NCBI RefSeq assembly: GCF_007828865.1
Contig: NZ_VIVK01000001.1
Location: 4,340,001 to 4,404,000 of the forward strand
Direction of reading: 5' to 3'
Length of the DNA: 64,000 bases
DNA from: Kribbella amoyensis
GTDB lineage: Bacteria; Actinomycetota; Actinomycetes; Propionibacteriales; Kribbellaceae
The notes under the pieces are model-generated. The model ran no database searches. It was not told where the DNA came from and saw nothing but the letters and a program-made list of their open reading frames with translations. Each line of letters starts with the position of its first letter. Positions within the stretch are counted from its first letter, which is position 1. The position numbers and the translations under genes are program-made. Below, piece after piece: positions 32,088 through 40,864 of this stretch.

Positions 32088-33277
32088 GCCAGGATGTTCT
32101 GGATCCTGGTGAAGACGATGGCGTTCGAGCAGCTGCGGAGTCCGCTGGGATAGTTCAGGCAGGTGATGCTGTTCGCGGGGTTCACCGGACCGGTGACGAT
32201 TCCGCTGTACCGCAGGCCTGGTGCCGTGATGTAGACGGGTCCGCCGCTGTCGCCTTCGCCGGCCGCGACGGTGTTGACGGGACCGGTGGCGATCGTCAGA
32301 CCACAGCTGCGGAGACTGTCGCTGCAGACGTTGGTCTGCCCGATGACGAGGCCACACCGCTCACCCGAGTAGGCGCCGCCCGTGCACACCGTCTGGCCGG
32401 TCAGGCTCTCCCACGGCGCCGAACTCGCGGTGTAGAAGTTGTACCAGGAGCGGTACACCGTGTTGGCCGTGTTGCCGTTCACCAGCATGGCGTCGAGGTT
32501 GGGGTACCCGGACCGGTTCGCCACCGTGCCGACCAGCTCGGGCGTGACCGACGGGACGTCCTGGTGTCCTTGGTAGAACTGCTGACCCGTGGCCGTCGCG
32601 CAGTGGGCGGCCGTGACCATGTACTTCGTCGAGCCGACATGGACACCGGGACCGGACGAGCATCCGCCGCCGGTGGTCTTGTTGTAGATGAAGACGCCCG
32701 CACTCCAAGGCGCGAAGTCGTCGACGCGACTCCCCGCGTACCGTTGCGGGGCGAAGGAGTTCCCCTGGACGAGTTCCAGCGGGGTGTCCGGCGCGAGCCG
32801 GGTGATCCGGCCGCGGAGGGCGGCGTCGATCGGCCCGTCGACGGCCACCTGGAGCGAGTTCGCGGCCTCGTCGACGTCGACGCTCACGATGCGGGAGTTC
32901 TTGCCGTTCAGCTTCTCCCGGGCAGCGAAGACCTCACCCATCCGCTGCTCGAGGTACGCCAGCGAGTACCGCGCCTTGACGAGTTCGAGCGGAGCGTCGG
33001 CCCGCGTGTCCAAGGCGGGCGCCTTCGCCTGCTGAGTGACCAGGACGCGCAAGGTACCGGAACTCGGGTCGACGTAGGCGCCCGCATAGCTGCCGGACGG
33101 AATCGACGCTTTGACCTTCGCGAGAGTTTGGCCGGTTCGGAGGGTGAGCTCGTCGGTCCTGGCCCGACTCGCGGACGTGGCATCGCCGGCCGCTGTGGCC
33201 GGAGTACCGCTCGTGGCGATGACGCCGACCGAGCTGCAAAGAGCAAGAAGAAGCGCCGCGGCGCCGAACTTGCGCAC
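32063..33277 (-). CDS. secreted trypsin-like serine protease (S1 family) with pro-region
   Basis: A 404-residue protein. A signal peptide (RKFGAAALLLALCSSVGVIA, cleaved near GTPATAA) is followed by a propeptide of about 150 residues and a chymotrypsin-fold domain. The catalytic triad is His in MVTAAHC, Asp in NLDAMLV, and Ser in EGDSGGPVYIT. Several cysteines (GGGC, AHC, CTGGAYSGERC, SCSN) are likely disulfides. It resembles streptogrisin-type extracellular proteases of actinobacteria. Start GTG 33277 is chosen because AGGGG lies 7 nt upstream and gives a proper signal peptide; longer frames are rejected. It degrades external protein. Confidence 0.87.
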   Translation of the reverse strand: MRKFGAAALLLALCSSVGVIATSGTPATAAGDATSASRARTDELTLRTGQTLAKVKASIPSGSYAGAYVDPSSGTLRVLVTQQAKAPALDTRADAPLELVKARYSLAYLEQRMGEVFAAREKLNGKNSRIVSVDVDEAANSLQVAVDGPIDAALRGRITRLAPDTPLELVQGNSFAPQRYAGSRVDDFAPWSAGVFIYNKTTGGGCSSGPGVHVGSTKYMVTAAHCATATGQQFYQGHQDVPSVTPELVGTVANRSGYPNLDAMLVNGNTANTVYRSWYNFYTASSAPWESLTGQTVCTGGAYSGERCGLVIGQTNVCSDSLRSCGLTIATGPVNTVAAGEGDSGGPVYITAPGLRYSGIVTGPVNPANSITCLNYPSGLRSCSNAIVFTRIQNILAYFGASLN

Positions 33278-33399
33278 GTAAGCCCCTGACTGTTGGACGG
33301 AGTGGGCATGCGCGAGCCGCATCCCCACGGAAGCCTCGGCCCAGCACCGTGGATAGTCAAGCGCTTGATAGCTGCAAGAAGCTGCAACTGACGGGGAAC

Positions 33400-35031
33400 C
33401 TAGGGGTCGACGGTGAAGCTGAACATCATCCCGCTCTCGTGGTGTTCGGCGATGTGGCAATGGGCCATCCACAGGCCCGGGTTGGTCACGTCGAGGAGGA
33501 TGTCGACGGTTTCGCCGGTGCGGACGAGGACGGTGTCCTTCCAGACCAGGTTGGGGTCGACGGTGTCGTCGCGGCTCAGGATCAGGAAGCGGCCCGCGCC
33601 GTGGATGTGGAAGGGGTGGTGCATCGGGTGGTCCGAGTCCATCTCGTTGACCAGCCGGATCTTCACCTGGTCGCCGACTGTGAAGCGCCAGTCGATCGCG
33701 TGGTTCTCCGCCGCGGTGCTGCGGTCGACGAGCTTCCAGCGCATGGTGGCTGGGGTGGTGATCCGATTGACGTCCACCATGTCGTCCTCCCACTCGATAC
33801 CACCGGTCGCCTCATGGCCGTGACCACCCGCGTGGTGCTGGGATGAGGTGGATTCGTCGCGGTGATCCTCCTGGAGTTGGTGGACGAGTTCTGACGGCAT
33901 GAGCTTCATCCCGCACTGCGGACAGCGGTCGGGCGCGTCGCTCACGACGTCGAGATGCATCGGGCAGGTGTAGGTGGTGGCGCCTCCGGGTTCGCCCAGG
34001 TCCATCTCCGCCACGAACGCGAGCGTCTTGTCCGGCGCCACCTCGCGGTACCGGCGCAGCCGATCCCGTTCGGCGGTCAGGTCGGCGTTGGTACGGAGCA
34101 CCTCGAACTGCTCGCTCAGCGCCGGCTCGGCCGGGGTGTCGCGAACGGTGACCGACGCCAGGGGATAGGTACGCTCCGGATGCCGGTGCTCGAGGGTCAC
34201 CGTGCCGGGCCGGTCGAACAGGACGTCGACGACGATCCGCTCCGACGGCGCGAGCATCACCTCGGTGACGAACTCCTCCTGCTCGACCCTGCCGCTGTCA
34301 CCGCCGACCAGCTTCATCCGGGCCCGGTCGAAGCCGACGTTGAAGACGCGCGTGTTGGCCGTGTTGGTGAGGTAGAGGCGGACCACCTCGCCGAGGTCGG
34401 CCGACAGTTCGGCGGTCAGGTCGCCGCTGACGAGCATGGTGTTGCCGAATCGACCCATCGCCACGTACGTCGTCTCGGTGCGGCTGAACGACGCGATCCG
34501 ACCGTCCTCGAGCAGCACGTCGTCGAGGGTGATCAGCTCCTCCCGGTTGACCGGGGGCCAGTAGCCGGGGTCCGACGGGACGACCACGATGTTGCCGTAC
34601 AGGCCCATCTCCTGGCCGTAGTCCTCGCGGATGTGCGGGTGGTACCAGTACAGGCCGGGATCGTGGAACTGCAGCCGATAGCTGAAGCTCTGTCCCACCC
34701 GCATCGGCGTCTGGGTCTCGTGGGTCCCGTCGTACGCGTTCTCCAACCGCAGCCCGTGCCAGTGCACGGTGGCCTCGGTGTCGGCTTCGTTGGTCACGTT
34801 GACGACCACTTCCGACCCCTGCTGGACCCGCAGCGTCGGCCCGGGCACCGACCCGTTGTACGCAAGCATGCGCACAGCCACATCGCCCAGCTGCTTGACC
34901 ATCGGCGCGATCCTCAGGGCGTACTCCTCCCCGTTCGCGAGAGTGACGCTCTCGGTGGGCCGGGATGCCGGGAGGTCACGGAGGTCGGTGGGGAAGTTCA
35001 CGCTTTCGGTGTGGTCACTGTGGCTCGACAT
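33400..35031 (-). CDS. multicopper oxidase with an inserted heavy-metal-binding domain
   Basis: A 543-residue cupredoxin protein. The N-terminal part has the copper motifs HWHGLRLENA and YWYHPHIREDYG. The C-terminal part has HPMHHPFHIHGAGRF and the type 1 site HCHIAEHHESGM. Between them lies YTCPMHLDVVSD with CPQCGMKLMP, a small heavy-metal-binding domain (two Cys-x-x pairs), followed by a His-rich linker (HHAGGHGHE). No Tat or Sec signal is visible, so it may act inside the cell or be moved with a partner. It may oxidise Cu(I) or phenols. ATG 35031 follows GGAGGAG. It overlaps the flavin monooxygenase gene by 17 nt. Confidence 0.9.
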   Translation of the reverse strand: MSSHSDHTESVNFPTDLRDLPASRPTESVTLANGEEYALRIAPMVKQLGDVAVRMLAYNGSVPGPTLRVQQGSEVVVNVTNEADTEATVHWHGLRLENAYDGTHETQTPMRVGQSFSYRLQFHDPGLYWYHPHIREDYGQEMGLYGNIVVVPSDPGYWPPVNREELITLDDVLLEDGRIASFSRTETTYVAMGRFGNTMLVSGDLTAELSADLGEVVRLYLTNTANTRVFNVGFDRARMKLVGGDSGRVEQEEFVTEVMLAPSERIVVDVLFDRPGTVTLEHRHPERTYPLASVTVRDTPAEPALSEQFEVLRTNADLTAERDRLRRYREVAPDKTLAFVAEMDLGEPGGATTYTCPMHLDVVSDAPDRCPQCGMKLMPSELVHQLQEDHRDESTSSQHHAGGHGHEATGGIEWEDDMVDVNRITTPATMRWKLVDRSTAAENHAIDWRFTVGDQVKIRLVNEMDSDHPMHHPFHIHGAGRFLILSRDDTVDPNLVWKDTVLVRTGETVDILLDVTNPGLWMAHCHIAEHHESGMMFSFTVDP

Positions 35032-36172
35032 GGCTGGCCTCCTCCTGGTCTGCCGTCGCCTGGGTGTTTGTCTCTCGCGGTGGTTCGCGGCTGTCGGCCA
35101 GGATCTGGATCCGGGCGGCGAGGTACTCGGCGTCGTCCTTCACCCAGCCGAGCAACGCCGAGCCGCGGGTGTGCTGCCAGTACAGGCCGAGGAAGTAGAA
35201 ACCCGGCAGACTGGTCACTCCACGGTGGTGGCGGACCCGCCCCGCGGCATCGAGGACGGAGGGGTCGATCCAGGAGCGGTCGGGCTGGTACCCGGTGGCC
35301 CAGACGACCGCGTCGACGCGGAGGTGGGTGCCGTCGGCGAAGTTCACGGTGTCGTTCGACGCGCTGACCGCTCGTGGATGCAGCTCGACCCCGAGACGTC
35401 GGAGCTGCTTCGGGCTCGAGCCGATGAGGGTCTCCCGCTTGCTCAGCCGGCGCCCGAGGCGGGAATCGACCGTCAGGGTGAGCAGCCGTGTCTTGGTGAG
35501 CCACCAGAACAGGTCGCGACGCCCGATCTTCTGGGGCAAGGGCGTCTGCCGCGAGCCGACCGAGAGGTGGACCGCGTGGGTACCGGCCAGCTCCGTCGCG
35601 ATCTGGAAGCCGGTGTTGCCCCCACCGACCACCAGCACGGTCCCGGCCGGGAGGTTGCCCGGTTGCCGGTACCCCGTGCTGTGCAGCTGGACGACCTCGG
35701 GACCGAGCTGACCGGCCAGCGCCGGCGTCGACGGCAGCTGGAACGGACCGGTCGCCACCACGACCTGGTCGGCCCGCACTCTCCTGCCGACGCAGTTGAG
35801 CTCGAACCCGTCGTCGATCTGGGTGAGTGACCTGACCGCGGTGTTCAGAACCACCGGGAGCTTGAAGGTCTCCGCGTATGTGGTGAGGTACGAGACCACC
35901 TCGTCGCGGTTCGGGTAGCCGTCGGGCTCGCCCGGAAAGGCCAGGCCGGGGAGTGCGTCGTACCGGCGTGGTGTGAACAGGGCGAGCGAGTCCCACCGGT
36001 CCCGCCAGGCCGCGCCCACCGAATCGGCGGCCTCGAGGATCAGGAACCGGCGACCTTGCCGGGCCAGGAAGTACCCGATCGCCAGCCCGGCCTGGCCGGC
36101 GCCCACCACGACGACCTCCACGCGGTCGGCTTCTGCCGGTTCCAGCTGCTCTTCGGTCCTGCCATCGTTCAC
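35015..36172 (-). CDS. NAD(P)-binding flavin-containing monooxygenase (CzcO/YpjA-like)
   Basis: A 385-residue flavoprotein. It has the FAD fold VVVVGAGQAGLAIGYFLARQG near residue 21, the NADPH fold VLVVGGGNTGFQIATELAG near 195, and the C-terminal VDAVVWATGYQPD signature of the class B monooxygenase family. Proteins of this group are often called CzcO-like, although heavy-metal roles are not proven. GTG 36172 has GGAGGTG upstream. The gene overlaps the multicopper oxidase gene (same strand, downstream) by 17 nt, so the two form an operon, perhaps for detoxification. Confidence 0.9.
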   Translation of the reverse strand: MNDGRTEEQLEPAEADRVEVVVVGAGQAGLAIGYFLARQGRRFLILEAADSVGAAWRDRWDSLALFTPRRYDALPGLAFPGEPDGYPNRDEVVSYLTTYAETFKLPVVLNTAVRSLTQIDDGFELNCVGRRVRADQVVVATGPFQLPSTPALAGQLGPEVVQLHSTGYRQPGNLPAGTVLVVGGGNTGFQIATELAGTHAVHLSVGSRQTPLPQKIGRRDLFWWLTKTRLLTLTVDSRLGRRLSKRETLIGSSPKQLRRLGVELHPRAVSASNDTVNFADGTHLRVDAVVWATGYQPDRSWIDPSVLDAAGRVRHHRGVTSLPGFYFLGLYWQHTRGSALLGWVKDDAEYLAARIQILADSREPPRETNTQATADQEEASHVEPQ

Positions 36173-36327
36173 GTCCGAACACCTCCCCCGACCGCCGCCG
36201 ACGTCTGGCGGTACCTGCGCGCCCCCGGGATGCGCGGTGTCGCGGCCTTGCTGGCAGTTTCGCGCTACGGGTCGGTGCTGTCGACCCGGCAGTTACCCTG
36301 ACACCGACGAGGAACGGTGAGATTCGC

Positions 36328-37089
36328 ATGAACCAACCCGCCATCGGATCCATCGGGTGGACCGAGCGCACCGGTGGTGTGCTGACGTTGCGCGAACGAA
36401 TCTCGCTGGCCCGGCCACTCCTGCGCAGCCACCGCGACATCGTTGTCGGCAACCTCGCGATGGCCACGCGAACCCATGCGGGCCGCCGGGCTTCGGTCGC
36501 ACCGGATGCGCTGGTCCCACCGGATTCCGTACTGGCAAGAGACGCCGAGGCTGCTGCCCAGGACGTCCTCACACCGGCTCTGCTCAACCACTCGCGCCGT
36601 GCGTACGCCTGGGGCGCGGCCATCGCCGCGCTCGACCACGTCGAGTTCGATCACGAGTTGCTGTACGTCGCCGCGATGTTCCACGACACCGGCCTACCGA
36701 GCCGGACCCGCGACGTCGACTTCACGGTACGCAGCGCGGCACTGGCCCGCGATTTCACCGACCGCCACGACGTACCGGAGAGAGAACGCGAGCTCGTGAC
36801 GAACGCGATCGCCCTGCACCACACCCCGGGCGTCGGCGTCGATCGCGGTGCCGAAGCCTTCCTGCTGTCCTCCGGCGCGGCCGTCGACGTGTTCGGGCTG
36901 CGCAGCAATCACATCCCCGACGCGGTCCGCGAGACAGTCGTGCGGGACTACCCACGCCTAGGCTTCAAGCGGGAGTTCAGCAGGTTGTTCCGAGCCGAAG
37001 CCAAACAAGTCCCGCACGGCCGCGCCTGGTACCTCCACCGCTTCGCCCTCAGCGACGTGACGATCAGGCTGGCTCCGTTCCGCGGGTGA
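36328..37089 (+). CDS. HD domain protein, cyanamide hydratase-like
   Basis: A 253-residue metal-dependent HD hydrolase. It carries LLNHSRRAYAWGAAIA with the first His, then LLYVAAMFHDTGLPSRTR with the HD pair, and IALHHTPGVGVDRG with two more His. This pattern resembles the cyanamide hydratase/Ddi2-type HD family, which splits or hydrates small nitrogen compounds. The substrate here is open. The ATG at 36328 has a GAGGAACGGTGAG stretch upstream. It is divergent from the monooxygenase/oxidase operon. Confidence 0.85.
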   Translation: MNQPAIGSIGWTERTGGVLTLRERISLARPLLRSHRDIVVGNLAMATRTHAGRRASVAPDALVPPDSVLARDAEAAAQDVLTPALLNHSRRAYAWGAAIAALDHVEFDHELLYVAAMFHDTGLPSRTRDVDFTVRSAALARDFTDRHDVPERERELVTNAIALHHTPGVGVDRGAEAFLLSSGAAVDVFGLRSNHIPDAVRETVVRDYPRLGFKREFSRLFRAEAKQVPHGRAWYLHRFALSDVTIRLAPFRG

Positions 37090-37184
37090 CAGTTCCGCGC
37101 TGCCACAAGCTGCAAAAGGCTTCCGCTGTTGGGGGTGCGGGTCGCAAACTCCTTGCGAATCGACCACAACTCCAAGGAGTAGAT

Positions 37185-37607
37185 GTGCGACGACTTGTTG
37201 CGGCTGCTGTCGGCCTGGTGGCCACTCTCGGCACGATCGGCGTTGCCGCGCCTTCCGCCCAAGCGGCCGAAACCGCCGCGATTCCTTTCCGATCCCTGAC
37301 CTATGGCGCCAGCTACTACTCGGGCAGCGTCAGCTTCTCCAACCGCTCGGTCTCGGCCACGGGCATTCTCCACTCGGTTTCCGGAAGCGGCTGCCGGTTC
37401 GCCTCGGTCACCCCCTACGTGGGGTCCACGGAGTATCCGACGTATCGCAGCGTCATCTACTGCAACGGCGCGTCCGGCACCGTCACGGTCGGCGCTCCGG
37501 CCGACGTACCTGGCGGTCCCAGCTCGGTGGTGGTCGGTCTCTGGACGTACGACCCGGCGACCGACACCGCCACGCTCGTCAGGACGACGAAGCCCATCGC
37601 CCGCTGA
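37185..37607 (+). CDS. small secreted protein
   Basis: A 140-residue protein. The signal peptide (RRLVAAAVGLVATLGTIGVA, cleaved near SAQA-AET) is followed by about 113 residues of beta-rich sequence with two cysteines (GSGCRFAS, VIYCNG) that may pair. It is rich in Ser, Thr, Gly and Tyr. No known family is recognised. GTG 37185 is fixed by AAGGAG at 37174-37179, a 5-nt spacer. It lies 95 bp after the HD gene and is followed by a strong bidirectional terminator. Role unknown. Confidence 0.75.
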   Translation: MRRLVAAAVGLVATLGTIGVAAPSAQAAETAAIPFRSLTYGASYYSGSVSFSNRSVSATGILHSVSGSGCRFASVTPYVGSTEYPTYRSVIYCNGASGTVTVGAPADVPGGPSSVVVGLWTYDPATDTATLVRTTKPIAR

Positions 37608-37615
37608 CGAACGCC

Positions 37616-37645
37616 GAGGTCCTCTCCAGAATCGGAGAGGACCTC
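37616..37645. terminator. bidirectional hairpin terminator
   Basis: GAGGTCCTCTCC (37616-37627) pairs perfectly with 37634-37645, loop AGAATC. It sits between two convergent genes (stops at 37607 and 37677) and can serve both. Confidence 0.8.
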
Positions 37646-37676
37646 TGCGTCGGGGACCCGGGCTGAGCCGGGATGC

Positions 37677-38699
37677 TCAGGCGCCGACCTTGACGGTCCG
37701 GCCGTTGGCCGCGGATTCGACCGCGGCATAGGTCAGGGCCAGGCTGCTGAGGTTGTCCCGGCCCGAGTTCTCCGGCTCGCGACCGTCCTTGATCGCCTGC
37801 ACGAACTCGGTCAGGCTGCCGGCCCGGTCGGTCAGCGGCATGGTCGGCAGCTCCACCTGGCGGAGGCTGTCGCCCCGGCGGATCCACACCTCGTCGGAGG
37901 TCCAGCCGTCCTTGCCGTCGCCGCGGCTGGTCCACTCCACACTGGCGTCGGTGAAGTCCATCCGCCACTGCCCGGCCCAGGCAGTCGGCGTACCGTGGCT
38001 GACCCAGCTGCCGCGGTAGCTGGCGGTCACCCCGGCCTCGAAGTCGATCAGCGCGACTCCTTCGGACGGTCCGCTGAACAGCGACCACTCCGGATCCCAG
38101 GTCTTGCAGGTGATCTGGGTGGGGTTCTGGCCGAGGACAGCACGGAACAGGTCGAAGTGGTGGATCGACATGTCCACCAGCAGCGGCTCGTCCAGGAAGT
38201 GGTGCGGGCCGCGGCGTCCGTCGGAACCGGAGAACCGGCGGAAGTCCAGCTCGACGGCGTGCAGGTCGCCCAGGTCACCGGAACGGACCAACTGCTGGAC
38301 CGCCCGGACAGCCGGGAAGAACCGGTAGTTCTGGCTGACCGCGAGCACCAGGCCGGCCGACTCGGCCAGGTCCACCAGCTCGCGGGCCTCGGCCACGGTC
38401 GGCGCGAACGGCTTCTCCACCATCACGTGCTTGCCGGCCTCGAGCGCGGCCCGGACCGCCGGTACGTGCCCGACCAGGCTCGCGGTCACCAGTACCGCGT
38501 CCGCGTCGCTGTCCTCGATGGCCTGCTCGGTGGTCGCGTAACAGGTCTTCGGGTCCGCGATCCCCGCGTCGATCGCGGCCTGCCGGGACGCCTCGGCGAC
38601 ATCGGCGGTCGCCACCACCTCGACCTCCGCCACCTGCGGGATCATCTCCTCGGCCCAGTTCCGCCCGAAACCACCCAGTCCAACCTGCACGATCCGCAT
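37677..38699 (-). CDS. Gfo/Idh/MocA family oxidoreductase
   Basis: A 340-residue NAD(P)-dependent sugar or inositol dehydrogenase-type protein. The N-terminal Rossmann fold is IVQVGLGGFGRNWAEEM, then VEVVATADV. The substrate domain starts with GKHVMVEKPFAPTVAEA (catalytic Lys in EKP), then SQNYRFFPA and LVDMSIHHFDLFRAVLGQNP with the conserved His. Substrate not predictable from sequence; sugars and cyclitols are typical. ATG 38699 has GGAGGA about 9 nt upstream. A LacI-type palindrome lies 51 bp before the start. Confidence 0.95.
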   Translation of the reverse strand: MRIVQVGLGGFGRNWAEEMIPQVAEVEVVATADVAEASRQAAIDAGIADPKTCYATTEQAIEDSDADAVLVTASLVGHVPAVRAALEAGKHVMVEKPFAPTVAEARELVDLAESAGLVLAVSQNYRFFPAVRAVQQLVRSGDLGDLHAVELDFRRFSGSDGRRGPHHFLDEPLLVDMSIHHFDLFRAVLGQNPTQITCKTWDPEWSLFSGPSEGVALIDFEAGVTASYRGSWVSHGTPTAWAGQWRMDFTDASVEWTSRGDGKDGWTSDEVWIRRGDSLRQVELPTMPLTDRAGSLTEFVQAIKDGREPENSGRDNLSSLALTYAAVESAANGRTVKVGA

Positions 38700-38749
38700 C
38701 CGGCGAATCCTCCCCGGCCCGCATCCGAGCGGACCTGCTCAGCGATGTA

Positions 38750-38763
38750 TGACAACGTTGGCA
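38750..38763. promoter_or_regulatory. LacI-type operator upstream of the Gfo/Idh gene
   Basis: TGACAACGTTGGCA, a 14-bp palindrome with one mismatch (6 of 7 pairs) centred on CG. LacI/GalR regulators of sugar genes bind such sites (TGACAACGTTGTCA). No LacI gene lies in the window, so the regulator would act from elsewhere. Confidence 0.5.
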
Positions 38764-38809
38764 ACATCCTGGCAGGTTCGCTCCGGACGGCCCGCGCGCG
38801 GGGCGTATC

Positions 38810-39688
38810 TCAAGGAACGGCGGGGGCGATCACCGGAGCAGTTGCCGGTGGTCGGCGCGAGCCGGTGCGTTCGGCGCCGATGCCTGCGGCGACGACCAGG
38901 CCGATGCCGGCGACGGCGAGCAGGTTCGGAGCCTGGTGCAGGACGGCGAAACCGATGGCGAGCGCGAAGGCCGGTTCCAGGGCCATCAGGGTGCCGAACG
39001 CGCCGGTGGTCAGACGGCGCAAGGCCAGCATCTCCAGGGCGAACGGCACGACCGGGAGCAGGACGGCGAGCCCCAGACCAATGATCAGCAGCTCCGGAGT
39101 CAGGCGGGGGAGGACCGCCGGTCCGGCGACGACGGTGGCGACGACGGCCGCGACCGGCAGGGAGATCGCGAGGCCGGCGATGCCGTTCACCGAGTCGCCG
39201 ACCTTCTGCGTGAGCAGGATGTACGCCGCCCAGCACGCGGCCGCCGCCAGCGCGAACGCGACCCCGACGGGGTCGGCGCCGCCCGCCCACGGCTGGGTCA
39301 GGCACACCACACCCGCGGCGGCCACCAGCGCCCACACCCGCGCCGAACCGCGGCTCCGCGCTACGGCCACACCCAGCGGTCCGAGGAACTCGAGGGCGCT
39401 GGCCGTTCCCAGCGGGAGCCGTTCCACCGCCGCCATGAAGAGCATGGTGATACCAGTGGTGACCAGCCCGAGGGCGACGCCCGCCCGCAACGTCTTCCGG
39501 CTGAAGGTCGAAGGTCGCGGCCGGACGACGATCGCGAGCAGGAGGCCCGCCCAGAACAACCGCAGCCAGGCCGCTCCGTCAGCACCGATCCGGTCGATCA
39601 GGCCGATCGAGACGGCCAGGCCGAGCTGGACGCAGAGCATGGACGCCACCGCCATCGCGGCGCCGGTCCGTGCGGGGGAAGTAGCCAT
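38810..39688 (-). CDS. EamA/RhaT family transporter
   Basis: A 292-residue inner-membrane protein of the drug/metabolite transporter superfamily, with ten predicted hydrophobic helices arranged as two EamA repeats (ALEFLGPLGVAVA in the first, TGAFGTLMALEPAFALAIGFAVL in the second). RhtA-like members export amino acids such as threonine and homoserine. ATG 39688 is used; the longer open frame upstream is antisense to the LysR gene. It is divergent from the LysR regulator and is its probable target. Confidence 0.9.
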   Translation of the reverse strand: MATSPARTGAAMAVASMLCVQLGLAVSIGLIDRIGADGAAWLRLFWAGLLLAIVVRPRPSTFSRKTLRAGVALGLVTTGITMLFMAAVERLPLGTASALEFLGPLGVAVARSRGSARVWALVAAAGVVCLTQPWAGGADPVGVAFALAAAACWAAYILLTQKVGDSVNGIAGLAISLPVAAVVATVVAGPAVLPRLTPELLIIGLGLAVLLPVVPFALEMLALRRLTTGAFGTLMALEPAFALAIGFAVLHQAPNLLAVAGIGLVVAAGIGAERTGSRRPPATAPVIAPAVP

Positions 39689-39718
39689 GTCCCCAGTGAA
39701 CGCACCGAGACCGTTCAC

Positions 39719-39739
39719 GTCCACGTGAAATTCATGGAC
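39719..39739. promoter_or_regulatory. T-N11-A type LysR binding site
   Basis: GTCCA (39719-39723) and TGGAC (39735-39739) are inverted and enclose 11 bp, which contain TGAAATTCA. It lies between the divergent EamA and LysR genes. Confidence 0.4.
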
Positions 39740-39770
39740 ATAGCGTTCAGGAAACTCACACAATGCGTGG

Positions 39771-40643
39771 GTGGACGTCCGTCGGCTCAGGCTGCTGCTC
39801 GAACTGTCCAGGCTCGGCTCCATGCACGAGGTCGCGGCCGAACTCGGCACGACCACCTCCACCGTTTCGCAAGGCATCGCCGCCCTGGCCCGTGACGTCG
39901 GTACGCCGCTCGTCGAGCCGCACGGTCGCCGGGTACGCCTCACCCCGGCGGGCGCCAGACTGGCCGAGCACGCCGTCACCATCCTGACCGCCGTCGACGC
40001 CGCGCGCCTGGACCTCGACCCGGCGGCCGAACCCGCCGGTGTTGTGCGGGTCGCCGGCTTCGAGACCGCCATCCGGCGGTCACTGCTGCCCGCGATCGAC
40101 GACCTCTCCCGGTCCCATCCCGGCGTCGAGGTCCGCATCCACGAACACGAGCCGCTGGAGGCCGTCGACCTGCTGAGCCGCGACGACGTGGACGTGGTCC
40201 TCACCTACGACTACAACCTGGCCCCGGTGTCCTGGCGGAGTGAGCACAAGGTCGCAGCGCTCTGGGCGGCCGACTGGGGTCTCGGCGTACCGAGTGACGA
40301 GACCGCCCGGGATCTCGGCGCGTACGCGGCCCGCCCCTGGATCGTGAACTCCCGCAACACCGCCGACGAGGAAGTACTGCGCATCCTGGCGTCGATGTCC
40401 GGGTTCACGCCGGCGATCGTCCACCGGATCGATTCCCTGGACCTCGTCGAGGAGCTCATCGAAGCCCACCACGGCGTCGCACTCCTCCCAACCGACCGGC
40501 CCACTCGCAGCGGAGTCACCGTCCTCCCACTGCACGAACCCCACGTCACCCTGCGGGCGTACGCGGCAACCCGCCAAGGCCGCGACCGCTGGCCACCCGT
40601 ACGCGTAGTACTGGAGCGCTTGTCACCGCGGTCCGCCGGCTGA
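39771..40643 (+). CDS. LysR family transcriptional regulator
   Basis: A 290-residue regulator. The N-terminal winged HTH is in residues 2-60 (LRLLLELSRLGSMHEVAAELGTTTSTVSQGIAALARDVG, then VRLTPAGARLAEHA). The C-terminal substrate-binding domain follows with two alpha/beta lobes. It probably controls the divergent EamA exporter through the T-N11-A site. CACAAT lies 6 nt before GTG 39771, consistent with a leaderless transcript. The inducer is unknown. Confidence 0.9.
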   Translation: MDVRRLRLLLELSRLGSMHEVAAELGTTTSTVSQGIAALARDVGTPLVEPHGRRVRLTPAGARLAEHAVTILTAVDAARLDLDPAAEPAGVVRVAGFETAIRRSLLPAIDDLSRSHPGVEVRIHEHEPLEAVDLLSRDDVDVVLTYDYNLAPVSWRSEHKVAALWAADWGLGVPSDETARDLGAYAARPWIVNSRNTADEEVLRILASMSGFTPAIVHRIDSLDLVEELIEAHHGVALLPTDRPTRSGVTVLPLHEPHVTLRAYAATRQGRDRWPPVRVVLERLSPRSAG

Positions 40644-40649
40644 TGCCCC

Positions 40650-40765
40650 GTCGAGCGCGATACAGACCCGTTGAACGTCGAAAATACGCGGTCGGCAGGT
40701 GCAGGTAGATCCACCGCAGCGTGTGGTCCTCGCCGGGGCTGACCTCGTCGAGACCGCACCCGTCT
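40650..40765 (-). pseudogene. possible remnant of a DinB/DUF664 gene
   Basis: On the minus strand the segment reads CGLDEVSPGEDHTLRWIYLHL, close to the C-terminal end of DUF664 proteins (TLRWxxxHxxEExARHxGHxDxxRE). The remainder then degenerates, with ALDGASAG in another frame. No complete gene can be built from this 220-bp stretch, so it is probably a fragment. Weak evidence. Confidence 0.3.
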
Positions 40766-40864
40766 GAGGACGTACGCCGGCCGAGTGACGTTTCGTAGGT
40801 CGTGCTCGTCGTGTGCGCCTCCCGGTATGGGTCATTCTCGCCAGGTTGGGGGCATGATGACGAT

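Noticed and set aside
37616..37645. Hairpin considered as a small RNA
   Set aside because: It lies between two convergent stops and is perfectly paired, which fits a shared terminator better.
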